Shown: piece by piece, positions 23,362 to 33,140 of the stretch
How positions within the stretch are numbered: the first letter of the stretch is position 1
Layout: each line of letters opens with the position of its first letter
Assembly: GCA_017893485.1 (NCBI GenBank)
Contig: CM030360.1
Location: 15,795,971-15,859,970 of the forward strand
DNA: 64,000 bases
Source of the DNA: Hemerocallis citrina
Lineage: Eukaryota; Streptophyta; Magnoliopsida; Asparagales; Asphodelaceae
Reading direction: 5' to 3'
Translations under genes and position numbers: made by a program
Notes under the pieces: model-generated
Told to the model about the DNA's origin: nothing
Seen by the model: only the letters and a program-made list of their open reading frames with translations
The model's database searches: none

Positions 23362-23984
23362 TGATATGGCTAAAAATGGGGATTAATCGGAACCGTCCAA
23401 ATCGGGCACGAATCTTGAAGTCCAGGGGTAAAACGGAAATTCCACCTACAAATAGGGTCTGAAATGGGTACTAGGTCTCTCCGATAAAGACCCAATAACC
23501 CACAAACGGACCCGCTTCAATTGGGTGCGGGTCTCAACCAGCAATAGAGCCCGATCAGAGGGATAGAATTAAGGCTCCTGATTAGATCCTAATCAACGGC
23601 CCTGATTCATCCCTATCCCTCCACTGGGAATTAGGGATTACATTCCTAATCTGTTTACAAGGAGAATATTCCTTATCAGATCACGGGGATTACATTCCTA
23701 ATCTGTTCCCTAAGACGCCTATAAATACCCCCCATCCATCTCCATTAAGAGGTAATCAACTCCTCACCAGTTTTTGTGCTCATTCATAGTCTTCCTAGAT
23801 TACTGACTTGAGCGTCGGAGGGTGCGTCGCCGGGAACAACCCCGGTGTCTCGCACTTTTTGCAGGTGCACGGCGGGAGCAACGATCGACGCCCCAGGGAA
23901 CAGGTACGCAGGTCTTTCTATTCAGTTTCCCCAAGAATCCACAAGTTCTATCTGTTTGCCCCCACACCAAATTTAGCGGCAACA
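23362..23984 (+). repeat. 5' LTR of element A
   Basis: Starts TGATATGG and ends GCGGCAACA. Contains TATAAATA at 23720-23727. Downstream it has the motif TTGAGCGTCGGAGGGTGCGT and a GC-rich hairpin (CGCCGGGAACAACCCCGG region, about 23829-23848). Divergence from the 3' LTR is 4/623. Confidence 0.95.
23720..23727 (+). promoter_or_regulatory. TATA box in the 5' LTR of element A
   Basis: TATAAATA followed by a C-rich stretch. The same box occurs in the 3' LTR at 36825-36832. Transcription would begin about 30 bp downstream, giving an R-U5 region of roughly 235 bp. Confidence 0.7.
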
Positions 23985-23987
23985 GAT

Positions 23988-24002
23988 TGGCGCCGTCTGT
24001 GG
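23988..24002 (+). other. primer-binding site of element A
   Basis: TGGCGCCGTCTGTGG begins 3 nt after the 5' LTR end. The same core is used by elements B and C. Confidence 0.8.
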
Positions 24003-24056
24003 GAAACTAACGAATAGAAACCTCTCCTCTTCCCCGAGAACAGCTCTTCTCCAGCC

Positions 24057-25514
24057 ATGCTGCCTCGCAAAGTCAGGTCAAGAGGGTCTAATCGAGTGCC
24101 CAACCCTGACCAGCAAGAAGTCCTTCCTGATCCCGCTCAGCAACAAGGGCAACTCCCTCCTACGGTGGAAGAGCCGCTCCAGCGGAACCCTCCACCTCCT
24201 GATCCAAAGGGCCCTAACCCTCAGAAACAGCCTCTTCACCAAGAGAACCTCTCCATACACAACGCCTCCAGTGCCTCCATGGCCTCCCATCATCCCCGAG
24301 CCTCTGGTCGCCACAATGCCCCTCCCAAACGCCCGGAAGATGACGACCTCCGCCGTCATCTGGATGAAAAGCGGGCTCGGGGGGAAGCCTCCCGCCAGCA
24401 AGAGCGATCCCCTCGTCGCCGAGAGCACAGGAGGTCCCCCATCCGAAGAGGGAGAAAGGACTCCCCCGATTATTACCGGAGAAGGCACTCTCCCGCAGGT
24501 CGGCAGCAGCCTAGGGACAATGAGGCACCCATCACCCGTGCCGAGTTCCAACAGTTCCAAGCAATGGTACAACAGGCCCTCAACCTCCGTCAAAACCCCA
24601 ATGAGCCGAGGGCCCCATCCCCTCCTCCAGTCCGAAGCCCCCGCCAACGGTCCCCCTCTCCTCGTCCTGCACCAACCCACTCCCGGCGTACCCCGAGTCC
24701 TCGTCGTTCCCGAAGTTACCGTCGCCGCAGCCCTCGCTCCCCCTCCTACGAGGATGAGTCCCGTGGCCCGGCGGGTTACCGTCGGAGGGATGACATCATG
24801 GACCGCCGTCTTAACGAGGTGGAAAAGCTCCTGGGACAGATAAACCGAGAAGAGGAACTCAGGGGAAGGACCCTACGACCTAGCCGGCCCCCGTTCTCTC
24901 GAACCATAGTGGATGCCCCTGTGCCGTTCGGCTTCAAACCTCCCCAATTTGAGAATTACACCGGGGAGACCGATCCAGTTGATCACATCGAAAGCTTTAA
25001 GACTTTGATGCTCCTCCACCAAGCTTCCGATGCCCTCCTCTGCAAAACATTCCCCGCGACACTCAAAGGCCCGGCTCGAGAATGGTACTCTCGTCTTGCC
25101 CCGGCGTCGATATTCTCCTTTGAGCAGTTCGAAACCCTCTTCATCACCCACTTTGTCAGCAGCCGAAGGACCGAGAAAACCAGCATCTCACTATTGCACC
25201 TCCGTCAGCAAAAGGGGGAAAAACTGAGAGATTACGTGAAGAGGTTCACAGCTGAAGCTAGAACCATTGCCTCCCTCGACCAATCGGTTGCTACCGCGGC
25301 ATTCCAATCCAACATTCTCAATTCCAACCTCCGCTCCTCCCTCGCCAAGAAACCACCACATGACTTTTCCGACCTTCTCCTTCGCACCGAAAAGTACATT
25401 CGGGCCGAAGAGGCCGAGCAACAACCCAACTGGGAGGTGCCCACCTCCGGGCTTAAACGGAAGGGGACGGAGGAAGAAGGAGCCAAGAAGCTCCAGAAGG
25501 ATAATGCCGGCTAG
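24057..25514 (+). CDS. gag: gag of element A (485 codons to an in-frame TAG)
   Basis: It forms the particle shell and binds element RNA. Residues 1-100 are Pro/Gln-rich. Residues 100-260 are strongly basic and Ser/Arg/Pro-rich (RRRSPRSPSYEDESRG-like runs). From about residue 285 comes the retrotransposon gag core: FSRTIVDAPVPFGFKPPQF, DHIESFKTLMLLHQASDALL, GPAREWYSRLAPASIFSFEQ and the C-terminal KKPPHDFSDLLLRTEKYI. The TAG at 25512-25514 is in frame with the downstream pol, and gag homology continues past it (FEKFTPLNA). It looks like a point mutation or a suppressible stop rather than the natural end. The start is the first ATG after the PBS. The N-terminal GC content is much higher than in the flanking pararetrovirus. 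Confidence 0.88.
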   Translation: MLPRKVRSRGSNRVPNPDQQEVLPDPAQQQGQLPPTVEEPLQRNPPPPDPKGPNPQKQPLHQENLSIHNASSASMASHHPRASGRHNAPPKRPEDDDLRRHLDEKRARGEASRQQERSPRRREHRRSPIRRGRKDSPDYYRRRHSPAGRQQPRDNEAPITRAEFQQFQAMVQQALNLRQNPNEPRAPSPPPVRSPRQRSPSPRPAPTHSRRTPSPRRSRSYRRRSPRSPSYEDESRGPAGYRRRDDIMDRRLNEVEKLLGQINREEELRGRTLRPSRPPFSRTIVDAPVPFGFKPPQFENYTGETDPVDHIESFKTLMLLHQASDALLCKTFPATLKGPAREWYSRLAPASIFSFEQFETLFITHFVSSRRTEKTSISLLHLRQQKGEKLRDYVKRFTAEARTIASLDQSVATAAFQSNILNSNLRSSLAKKPPHDFSDLLLRTEKYIRAEEAEQQPNWEVPTSGLKRKGTEEEGAKKLQKDNAG

Positions 25515-25577
25515 CGCCGACCTCCCCCTAGATTTGAGAAGTTCACTCCCCTCAACGCTAATCTCTCAGCCATCTTT

Positions 25578-27899
25578 ATGGAGGTCGAAAAAGACGGGGT
25601 CTTGCCTCCGGCTCCCAAAATGAATACCCCCGCCAAAAGAAGAGATAAAGAGAAATGGTGCCGCTATCACCGGGACCATGGGCATGACACCAACGACTGC
25701 CGTGCTCTGAGGAACGAGATCGAAGCCCTTATCCAGAGGGGACAACTAACGAAGTTTGTAAGAAAGGACCGAGCCGAGCTCCCTCCCCCGCCTCGGGGGG
25801 CTAACAAGCGTCCGGAAAGAGAAGAGACGCCAGACTTCGAGGAAGAGCGAGTCCTCCACCTCATCCATGGGGGTCCGATGGGAGGTTCCTCGAACTCCTC
25901 TCGGAAAGCCTTTATCAGAGAGGTCAATTCAGTCCGAACCACGCCCCCTCCCAAAGGCCTCGGAGTGCCAGTCACCTTCTCCGATGAAGACCTCGAGGGA
26001 GTTCGTGTCCCACATTGTGACGCCCTTGTCATCAACCTCCACATGGCAAATTTCAAAGTGGAGAGGATCTTAGTTGACAACGGCAGCTCCGTCAACATCC
26101 TATTCCTCTCCGCTTTTAGAGGCCTAAAGCTCTCCAGAGACAGACTCAAGCCCGCCAGTTACACTCTCCATGGGTTCACGGGGGTTCCGGTAACTATAGA
26201 AGGGGTGATCACCCTCGATGTAACTGCCGGCCAAACCCCTACCACCAGGACAGAACCGATGGACTTCATGGTGGTGGATGTCCCCGCTGCCTACAACGTC
26301 ATTTTGGGCAGGCCCGGCCTCGCAGCTCTGGAAGCAGTTCCCTCGGCATACCATCTGAAGATGAAGTTTCCCACCCGATCCGGGGTCGGGGAAGTAAGGG
26401 GAAATCAGGAGCAGGCCCGGAAATGCTACATGACCTCAACCCTCGGGCCCGTCCTCTCCTTAGAGACCCTGGAGATTCCCCAAGATTCCACAAGACCGAC
26501 CTCCGAGCCAGCGGACGAACTGGAGGAGGTGCTCTTCTCTGAACAAGAGCCGACCCGCAAGTTCTTCGTAAGCAAGACCCTCCCATCCGCCCTATACTCA
26601 GATATTGTGAAATGCATCCGAGCCAATCAAGACCTCTTCGCATGGTCCGCAACTGACATGCCCGGTATCTCCGAAGAACTCCTAGTCCACCGCCTGAGTG
26701 TTGATCCGGGGTCCAAACCGGTTCAGCAGAAGAGGCGCAAGTTCGCCCCCGAGCGTCAGCTCGCTATCAAAGAGGAGGTAGATAAGCTGCTGAAAGCCCG
26801 ATTCATACAGGAGGTAAACTACCCGGAGTGGTTGTCTAACGTAGTAATGGTGAAGAAGTCCAATGGGACGTGGAGAATCTGTATTGATTTCACTGACCTT
26901 AACAAGGCCTGCCCTAAAGACCCCTTCCCTCTGCCGAGCATCGACACTCTGATTGACGCAACCTCGGGACATGAGCTCCTCAGCTTCATAGACGCTTTCT
27001 CGGGTTACAATCAGATAAGGATGTTCCCCCCGGATATTCCGAAGACATCTTTCGTGACCGACCAAGGACTCTACTGCTACAGAGTCATGCCGTTCGGCCT
27101 AAAGAATGCCGGGGCGACATACCAGCGCCTCGTTAACAAGGTATTCCAGGCGCAGATTGGCCGGAACATGGAAGTGTACGTGGATGACATGCTTGTGAAA
27201 AGCATCCGAGGCATTGATCACGTGGCCGATCTCCAAGAAGCGTTTGATGTTTTGAGAAAGCACAATATGAGACTCAACCCGAACAAGTGTGCGTTCGGCG
27301 TCTCATCAGGCAAGTTCCTCGGCTTCATGGTTAGCCAACGAGGAATAGAGGCAAATTCGGAGAAGATCAAGGCCATACTGGACATGGCCCCGCCTAGAAA
27401 CGTCAAAGAAGTTCAGAGATTGACTGGTCGATTAGCCGCCATTGGGCGTTTTCTGTCGAAGTCTGGAGAGAAGTGCCTCCCGTTCTTCAAAGCCCTCAGG
27501 GGGGCTAAGGGATTCGAGTGGGGGCAGCAACAACAAGACTCCTTCGACCAGCTTAAGGCTTACCTCATCAATCCACCTCTTCTCAGCAAACCCATACCAG
27601 GCGAACCACTCTACCTCTACTTGGCAGCCTCCGAACAGACGCTTAGTGCGGTCTTAGTCAGAGAAGAAGAAAGAACTCAGAAGCCCATTTACTACGTCAG
27701 CAAAGTGCTTCGGGACGCCGAGCTCCGGTACCCAAAAATTGAGAAAATAGCCTACGCCCTGATACTGGCTGCGAGAAAGCTTCGGCCATACTTCCAGTCC
27801 CATTCGATGGTCGTTCTTACCGACCAGCCGCTGAAACAGATCCTTCACAAGCCAGAGACTTCCGGCCGCCTCATGAAGTGGTCGATCGAGCTGAGCTAA
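25578..27899 (+). CDS. pol: gag C-terminus, protease, RT and first RNase H of element A
   Basis: 773 codons in the same frame as gag. Residues 28-41 form a C-x2-H...G-H-x-T-x2-C knuckle of Tat type. The retropepsin active site is at 164-171 (ILVDNGSS). RT spans about 385-600, with FPLPSIDTLIDATSG, LSFIDAFSGYNQI, the VMPFGLKNA box and the catalytic YVDD at 534-537. The Ty3-type RNase H follows from about 640 (YLYLAASEQTLSAVL, YYVSKVL, LTDQPLKQIL). It ends at a TAA (27897-27899) after WSIELS. The conserved frame continues directly afterwards (YQPRTAIKAQTLAEF), so this stop is a recent lesion. Functions: polyprotein cleavage, reverse transcription and RNA template removal. Confidence 0.92.
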   Translation: MEVEKDGVLPPAPKMNTPAKRRDKEKWCRYHRDHGHDTNDCRALRNEIEALIQRGQLTKFVRKDRAELPPPPRGANKRPEREETPDFEEERVLHLIHGGPMGGSSNSSRKAFIREVNSVRTTPPPKGLGVPVTFSDEDLEGVRVPHCDALVINLHMANFKVERILVDNGSSVNILFLSAFRGLKLSRDRLKPASYTLHGFTGVPVTIEGVITLDVTAGQTPTTRTEPMDFMVVDVPAAYNVILGRPGLAALEAVPSAYHLKMKFPTRSGVGEVRGNQEQARKCYMTSTLGPVLSLETLEIPQDSTRPTSEPADELEEVLFSEQEPTRKFFVSKTLPSALYSDIVKCIRANQDLFAWSATDMPGISEELLVHRLSVDPGSKPVQQKRRKFAPERQLAIKEEVDKLLKARFIQEVNYPEWLSNVVMVKKSNGTWRICIDFTDLNKACPKDPFPLPSIDTLIDATSGHELLSFIDAFSGYNQIRMFPPDIPKTSFVTDQGLYCYRVMPFGLKNAGATYQRLVNKVFQAQIGRNMEVYVDDMLVKSIRGIDHVADLQEAFDVLRKHNMRLNPNKCAFGVSSGKFLGFMVSQRGIEANSEKIKAILDMAPPRNVKEVQRLTGRLAAIGRFLSKSGEKCLPFFKALRGAKGFEWGQQQQDSFDQLKAYLINPPLLSKPIPGEPLYLYLAASEQTLSAVLVREEERTQKPIYYVSKVLRDAELRYPKIEKIAYALILAARKLRPYFQSHSMVVLTDQPLKQILHKPETSGRLMKWSIELS

Positions 27900-27992
27900 C
27901 ATGATATTACTTATCAGCCTCGGACCGCAATCAAGGCGCAGACGCTGGCCGAATTCATAGTTGAAACAACTATCCCCGACTCCGAACAAACA

Positions 27993-29804
27993 ATGAAGGG
28001 ACCGCCTGTCTGGTCGGTCTACGTTGACGGATCCTCTTGTAGCGAGGGAAGCGGCGCAGGAGTCATCCTGGCAGGACCAGATAACTTCATCCTCCAATAC
28101 TCCCTCCGGATAAATTTCAAAGCCTCGAACAACGAGGCCGAATACGAAGCACTGATAGCCGGGCTTCGAATGGCCCGAAATGCTGGGGCACGACGGCTAC
28201 AGGTCTTCAGCGACTCCCAGTTGATTGTCAACCAGGTCCTCGGCGAGTATGAAGCCCGCGACGATAGAATGGCTAAATACTTGTCCAAAGTAAAGAGCCT
28301 CATGGCGCTGTTCGACGAGGCTCTCATCCAAAGGATCCCTCGAGAAGAAAATGCTCAGGCTGACGCCTTATCCAAGTTAGCCTCCTCTTCCCTTCAAGGT
28401 CTGGAACAGACCGTTTTGATAGAAGTCCTCCTGAAGCCGAGCATAGAGGGCGAAGCAACAGACTCCGTTGAAGCATTGCCCGTCCTCCTCGAAAACAACT
28501 GGATGAAACCCATTGTCGAATTCTTGAGGAACGGACTCCTCCCTGAAGATCCGAGGGAAGCACGAAGAATCAGGGCCCGAGCCGAGCGTTTTACTTTAAT
28601 CGAAGGCATCTTATATAAACGCTCCTTCACCCAAGTGGATGGTCGACCGTATCTAAGGTGCCTCTCCCCTGAGCAAGCCGACTATGCCCTGCAAGAGCTC
28701 CATGAGGGGATCGGCGGAGCTCATTCTGGATCCAGGGCTCTAGCGCGCAAGGTGTTGAACTATGGATATTACTGGCCCACTCTCCTACGGGACGCGGAAC
28801 GACACGTTCGGCAGTGCAGCTCCTGTCAAAAGTATGCAGACATCCGACGCCTTCCGCAAGCACCGCTAACCTCCCTATCAAGTCCGATCCCCTTTGCTAT
28901 GTGGGGGATGGATTTACTAGGGCCGTTTCCCCCAGCTCCCAGACAGCTGAAGTTCCTAGTCATGGCAGTCGACTACTTCTCTAAATGGATAGAAGCCGAG
29001 CCCCTGGCTACAATCACCGAGCATAGAGTAGTTCAATTCTTCTGGAAAAACGTGATTTGCCGCTTTGGTGTCCCCCGAGTCATAGTCACAGATAACGGGA
29101 CACAGTTTACTGGAGCCGCCTTTCGAGCCTTGTGTGAAGACCTCTCCATACAACACCGATTCTCCTCCGTCTCCCATCCCCAGTCGAATGGCCAGGCTGA
29201 GAATGCCAACCGACAGATTCTTGCGGGAATCAAGAAGAGGTTAGACAAGTGTTCCAAGGGGCTATGGGTCGATCAGCTGCCGAACGTACTCTGGAATCAC
29301 CGCACCACCAAACGGACCCCAACAGGCGAGAGCCCATTTAATCTCACCTATGGGGCCGAAGCCATCATCCCCCTAGAAGTCGGGATACCCTCTCCTCGCC
29401 TGATCGCTTATGAAGAAGAGCAGAATGCTAGAGAGCTCAGAACAAGCCTAGATCTGATAGACAAAATCCGAGAGAGAGCTGCCATACGCCAGCAAACTTA
29501 CCGAAGAAGGATCGAGCTAGCATACAACAAAAGAGTCCGCCCAACGGACCTCAAAGAAGGGGATTTAGTCCTTCGGAAGTTGGCCATCTCGTTCCCCGGG
29601 CAGAAAAGCAAGCTGGCCCCGAACTGGGAGGGACCGTACAAGATCACGAAAGTAATCCGCCCTGGTACGTACAAGCTAGAAGATCTCGAAGGCAGAGAAA
29701 TTCCTAGGACGTGGAACGCCGACCATCTTTTGAAATACCAAGAGAAGGCAACTACGTCTCTCCAAGTAACTCGAGATGTCGAACCGTTCCCTTCTTTTCA
29801 CTAG
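27993..29804 (+). CDS. pol: second RNase H and integrase of element A
   Basis: 603 codons, again in frame with gag and RT. Residues 6-130 form an additional RNase H of the archaeal/plant type: VYVDGSSCSEGSGAGVIL (first Asp), NNEAEYEALIAGL (Glu), VFSDSQLIVNQ (Asp) and the terminal ENAQADALSKLAS (Asp). This dual RNase H arrangement is known for the Tat lineage. Integrase follows: zinc-binding H-H-C-C (LHEGIGGAHSGSRAL through CSSCQK, residues about 236-285), catalytic core with MDLLGPFPP, VTDNGTQFTG and HPQSNGQAENANR (D, D, E), and a C-terminal region ending TWNADHLLKYQEKATTS. No chromodomain is present, as expected for Tat. Confidence 0.92.
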   Translation: MKGPPVWSVYVDGSSCSEGSGAGVILAGPDNFILQYSLRINFKASNNEAEYEALIAGLRMARNAGARRLQVFSDSQLIVNQVLGEYEARDDRMAKYLSKVKSLMALFDEALIQRIPREENAQADALSKLASSSLQGLEQTVLIEVLLKPSIEGEATDSVEALPVLLENNWMKPIVEFLRNGLLPEDPREARRIRARAERFTLIEGILYKRSFTQVDGRPYLRCLSPEQADYALQELHEGIGGAHSGSRALARKVLNYGYYWPTLLRDAERHVRQCSSCQKYADIRRLPQAPLTSLSSPIPFAMWGMDLLGPFPPAPRQLKFLVMAVDYFSKWIEAEPLATITEHRVVQFFWKNVICRFGVPRVIVTDNGTQFTGAAFRALCEDLSIQHRFSSVSHPQSNGQAENANRQILAGIKKRLDKCSKGLWVDQLPNVLWNHRTTKRTPTGESPFNLTYGAEAIIPLEVGIPSPRLIAYEEEQNARELRTSLDLIDKIRERAAIRQQTYRRRIELAYNKRVRPTDLKEGDLVLRKLAISFPGQKSKLAPNWEGPYKITKVIRPGTYKLEDLEGREIPRTWNADHLLKYQEKATTSLQVTRDVEPFPSFH

Positions 29805-29945
29805 TAGTGGTTTGTCTTTTTGTTTTTATCATTGTAATAACGGCTAGCAACTTTAGAAGCAGCCGATCATTAGATATTAATAAATGAAAGTTTCTTCATG
29901 TTTTCACTACTATTACATCCCTCTGCTTGTAACTCTTTAATATCA
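29805..29945 (+). other. spacer after pol of element A
   Basis: A+T-rich 140 bp between the pol stop and the 209-bp array, including TGTAATAACGG and ATTAATAAATGAAA, possible polyadenylation context. No gene. Confidence 0.4.
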
Positions 29946-29947
29946 CA

Positions 29948-30980
29948 ATGGTTCCGGAGTCCAACACTTGGCTCGATTCTACTTCGCAAGCTCGCTCTTA
30001 AGCGAACTAGAAGTAGCTCGCCATTCGAAAATGCTCCCACGGCCGTTGAATGGTTCGGAGTCCAACACTTGGTTCGACTCTACTCCGCAAGCTCGCTCCC
30101 GAGCGAGCTAGGGGTAGTTCGCCATTCGAAACTGCTCCCACACCCCCTAATTGACAATGGTTCCGGAGTCCAACACTTGGCTCGATTCTACTTCGCAAGC
30201 TCGCTCCTAAGCGAACTAGAAGTAGCTCGCCATTCGAAAATGCTCCCACGGCCGTTGAATGGTTCGGAGTCCAACACTTGGTTCGACTCTACTCCGCAAG
30301 CTCGCTCCCAAGCGAACTAGGGGTAGTTCGCCATTCGAAACTGCTCCCACACCCCCTAATTGACAATGGTTCCGGAGTCCAACACTTGGCTCGATTCTAC
30401 TTCGCAAGCTCGCTCCTAAGCGAACTAGAAGTAGCTCGCCATTCGAAAATGCTCCCACGGCCGTTGAATGGTTCGGAGTCCAACACTTGGTTCGACTCTA
30501 CTCCGCAAGCTCGCTCCCAAGCGAACTAGGGGTAGTTCGCCATTCGAAACTGCTCCCACACCCCCTAATTGACAATGGTTCCGGAGTCCAACACTTGGCT
30601 CGATTCTACTTCGCAAGCTCGCTCCTAAGCGAACTAGAAGTAGCTCGCCATTCGAAAATGCTCCCACGGCCGTTGAATGGTTCGGAGTCCAACACTTGGT
30701 TCGACTCTACTCCGCAAGCTCGCTCCCAAGCAAACTAGGGGTAGTTCGCCATTCGAAACTGCTCCCACACCCCCTAATTGACAATGGTTCCGGAGTCCAA
30801 CACTTGGCTCGATTCTACTTCGCAAGCTCGCTCCTAAGCGAGCTAGAAGTAGCTCGCCATTCGGAAATGCTCCCACAGCCGCTGAATGGTTCGGAGTCCA
30901 GCGCTTGGTTCGACTCTACTCCGCAAGCTCGCTCCTAAGCGAGCTAGGGGCAGTTCGCCATTCTAAAATGCTCCGACAAT
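29948..30980 (+). repeat. 209-bp tandem array (higher-order, two about 105-bp subunits) in element A
   Basis: About five copies recur at exactly 209 bp (for example 30007, 30216, 30425, 30634). Each contains two related halves: GGTTCCGGAGTCCAACACTT...GCCGTTGAAT and GGTTCGGAGTCCAACACTTG...CCCCTAATTGACAAT. Each half carries AGCTCGCTC...GAGCGA(G/A)CT, a hairpin-capable inverted repeat. Inner copies are almost identical and outer copies are degenerate, the pattern of unequal exchange. Short conserved frames on both strands derive from the repeat only. A further degenerate half-unit runs to about 31085. Confidence 0.92.
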
Positions 30981-31288
30981 CCTAACCTAGTCAACCAAGG
31001 ATCCCGAAGTCTAACACTTGGCCCGATTCTGCTTCGCGAGTCCACTCCCGAGCGAGCTAGATGTAGTTCGCCATTCAAAGTCCGAAGCTTACGAAGTTAC
31101 GGCACGGCAGACAACAATCGCAAGAACAAGACACACAAGTTCGGCAATAACACTTTTATTAATGAAACAGACGTGGTACAAAGGCAAACACAGCAGGAGC
31201 ACAACTCATCAGAGAAAAGTTACAATGCCGACTTATTACACTTAGCGAAAAACAAAAAATAAGCAAAGAACTCGCAGAATCGACCACG

Positions 31289-32206
31289 TCAGCGCTTCTT
31301 CGGAGCTGGAGAGTTCCGCTTCAAGGACACTCGAGAGTGACGACGCTTGTCCCCGGAGCGCGACCCCAAGCCGGCAAACTGGGGCGTATCCTCGGCACCG
31401 CTCCTGGTAGCTACACCGACGGACGCCCCGCTCGAGGAGATTACCACCGAGCTCTGCGCGTCCCCCGGGCTTGGTTGACCGATCCGCTGACGGGTCGCCA
31501 TCTCATAGAAGGTAATGCCCCGCTCACTCTCAGCGCGAGTGCATGACGTGCTTCGAACGTTGATCGGCCCCGAATGTGGCTTAAGACGGGCCACTTCCGC
31601 CTCCAACTCCGAGATCCTGTCCCGCAACGAGTCGTCTTTGACGTCGACTTCGAAACGTGGAGGTATTGCGGAGTTCGGCACTCCGGATCGGCTAGCGACG
31701 AGGCACCGAAGGTGGGTGACCTCGATGCTTTTATCCACGGTCGCTCTCTTTAGCGCTTCGACTTCGGCAGTCAACTCGACTCGTTCGGTCGTCAACTTGG
31801 CCACCTCGGCCGTCAGCCCCTCGCCCTCACTCCGGAGCTTCGCCTCTGCAGACTGCAGATGCTGTATCTCGGAAAGCAACTCGTCCTTCTCCGCTGTTAT
31901 TTTGGACAAGTTATGACGAATGCACTGAACTCGAATCTCATTACTGAAATCAGTTGGCAAATGTTCACCTTCGGGTATAAGCTCGGCGATTCTGCTTTCC
32001 AAACGACGAATCTCGATGTCTCGCCGTCCAAGGACGAGCTGGAGATGCCTCCTCTCGCTTTCAGCTCGGCGCAATCCGAGCTCGACCTCGTAAAGTTTCT
32101 CCCTACACCTAGCCAAACACAGCCTTGTCGCCCCTAGGCCGGCCTCGGCTGGAACTTCCTCGTCCGGGCAAGCAAGCTCGACGTCTTGGGCAATCACCAT
32201 AAGCTG
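31289..32206 (-). CDS. antisense coiled-coil ORF of element A (aORF part 2)
   Basis: A minus-strand frame of 358 codons can be read from 32365, but the first about 54 codons look intronic. A polypyrimidine stretch and a TTTGCAG acceptor (CAG at 32206-32204) sit just before CTTATGGTG, after which the protein becomes regular. From there it is heptad-rich with Glu, Leu and Arg (LRRAESERRHLQLVLGRRD, EIQHLQSAEAKL, EVAKLTTERVELTAEVEAL), predicting a long coiled coil. It ends in a Ser/Arg/Lys-rich tail (KRNSPAPKKR). It may be the last exon of the upstream antisense gene or a separate gene. Position and strand match the antisense ORFs of Tat elements; function unknown. Confidence 0.6.
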   Translation of the reverse strand, partial: QLMVIAQDVELACPDEEVPAEAGLGATRLCLARCREKLYEVELGLRRAESERRHLQLVLGRRDIEIRRLESRIAELIPEGEHLPTDFSNEIRVQCIRHNLSKITAEKDELLSEIQHLQSAEAKLRSEGEGLTAEVAKLTTERVELTAEVEALKRATVDKSIEVTHLRCLVASRSGVPNSAIPPRFEVDVKDDSLRDRISELEAEVARLKPHSGPINVRSTSCTRAESERGITFYEMATRQRIGQPSPGDAQSSVVISSSGASVGVATRSGAEDTPQFAGLGSRSGDKRRHSRVSLKRNSPAPKKR

Positions 32207-32399
32207 CAAAGAGATCAGAATAATCAGCACAAACGCCGAACATGGCCGAAGCGCCACACTTGGAAAAATTTTCATCTCTAGAAACAAAAGGGGACAGTTC
32301 GGCAAAAGAAAGTGCGTAACACAAAAACTTCCGAACATCGACACTTGCAGAAATTTTCCTTTCATTAAACGTCAAAAAAAAGCGGTGGCCAGTCCGCTA

Positions 32400-33053
32400 T
32401 TAGGCATTACAAAGTTCGAAAGGAAAAACAAAATCAAAAACAACAAAACGAAAGGCGGATTCAGGGCCCGACCTCTTTCCCCGGGCGACGAGGCGGAGTA
32501 GGCGTCGACTTCGCCGAAGGAGACGCCGCCGCCAACGGAGTGGTCGTGGTGCTCGGGACCTCGCAGTAACCCCGGCATCGGCATCAGCGTCGCCCTCCTC
32601 CTCCTCCTCCTCCTCTTCCCCTTCAGACTCGGGGTCGAAGCCCTCGACGTGTCCGGGGAAGAGTCGCCATCCCGAGACGTCCACCCCGGGGTATGCCTCT
32701 CGCACCCGGTCGAGGGCAGTGGCGAAGGCCTTCGCCATGTTCTGCGCGAGGTACCCCTGGGCCTTCTTCAAGGTGGCGTCCTCCGCCTCCTTCACGGCCG
32801 CCGCCTGCTTCGCCTCGGCCTCGACCAACTGGTTGGCCGACCCCTCCTTCTCCCGACGCAGCTCGTCCTCCAGCCTCTTCACTTCGGCCTCGAGGTGCTG
32901 GATCCTCGCAGACCGACCTTCATGCTCGACTCGGAGCTTGTCGAGCTGGTTCGACATCCGAGCCTTCTCGTTCCGAGCCTGGTCGGACTCCTGCTTCAGC
33001 TCCTTCTTGAGGGCGGTCAGCCTCTCGGTGAGGTGACCGAAATGGACGATGAT
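32400..33053 (-). CDS. antisense ORF exon 3 of element A (coiled coil)
   Basis: A TTTGTAG acceptor (ends 33054) joins in phase 0 to exon 2. The frame then reads IIVHFGHLTERLTALKKELKQ and on through SNQLDKLRVEHEGRSARIQ, a Glu/Lys/Leu-rich coiled coil, then LVEAEAKQAAAVKEAEDATL, a segment VDVSGWRLFPGHVEGFDP and an acidic run of Glu and Asp. After about 32590 another frame (Pro/Ser/Thr-rich, ending near 32465) looks more natural than the one that runs to 32400, so the true 3' end may involve a further splice or a frameshift. Confidence 0.6.
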   Translation of the reverse strand: MIVHFGHLTERLTALKKELKQESDQARNEKARMSNQLDKLRVEHEGRSARIQHLEAEVKRLEDELRREKEGSANQLVEAEAKQAAAVKEAEDATLKKAQGYLAQNMAKAFATALDRVREAYPGVDVSGWRLFPGHVEGFDPESEGEEEEEEEEGDADADAGVTARSRAPRPLRWRRRLLRRSRRLLRLVARGKRSGPESAFRFVVFDFVFPFELCNA

Positions 33054-33140
33054 CTACAAAGGAAAGAAGAAGAACTCAGAGAGTTAGAAAAATTTTGTGA
33101 TTCAAGGGGATGAAACGAACGAAGGGAACTCGGAACTTAC
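33054..33140 (-). other. intron 2 of the antisense ORF
   Basis: 87 nt on the minus strand, with a consensus donor GTAAGT (33140-33135) after codon TCG and acceptor TTTGTAG. Both flanking exons are in phase 0. Reading through the intron in the exon 2 frame meets a stop at about 33102. Confidence 0.65.

Noticed and set aside
30007..30938. Repeated 80-83 codon frames on both strands, first thought to be a tandem gene family
   Set aside because: They recur at exactly 209 bp and are by-products of the tandem array in element A.
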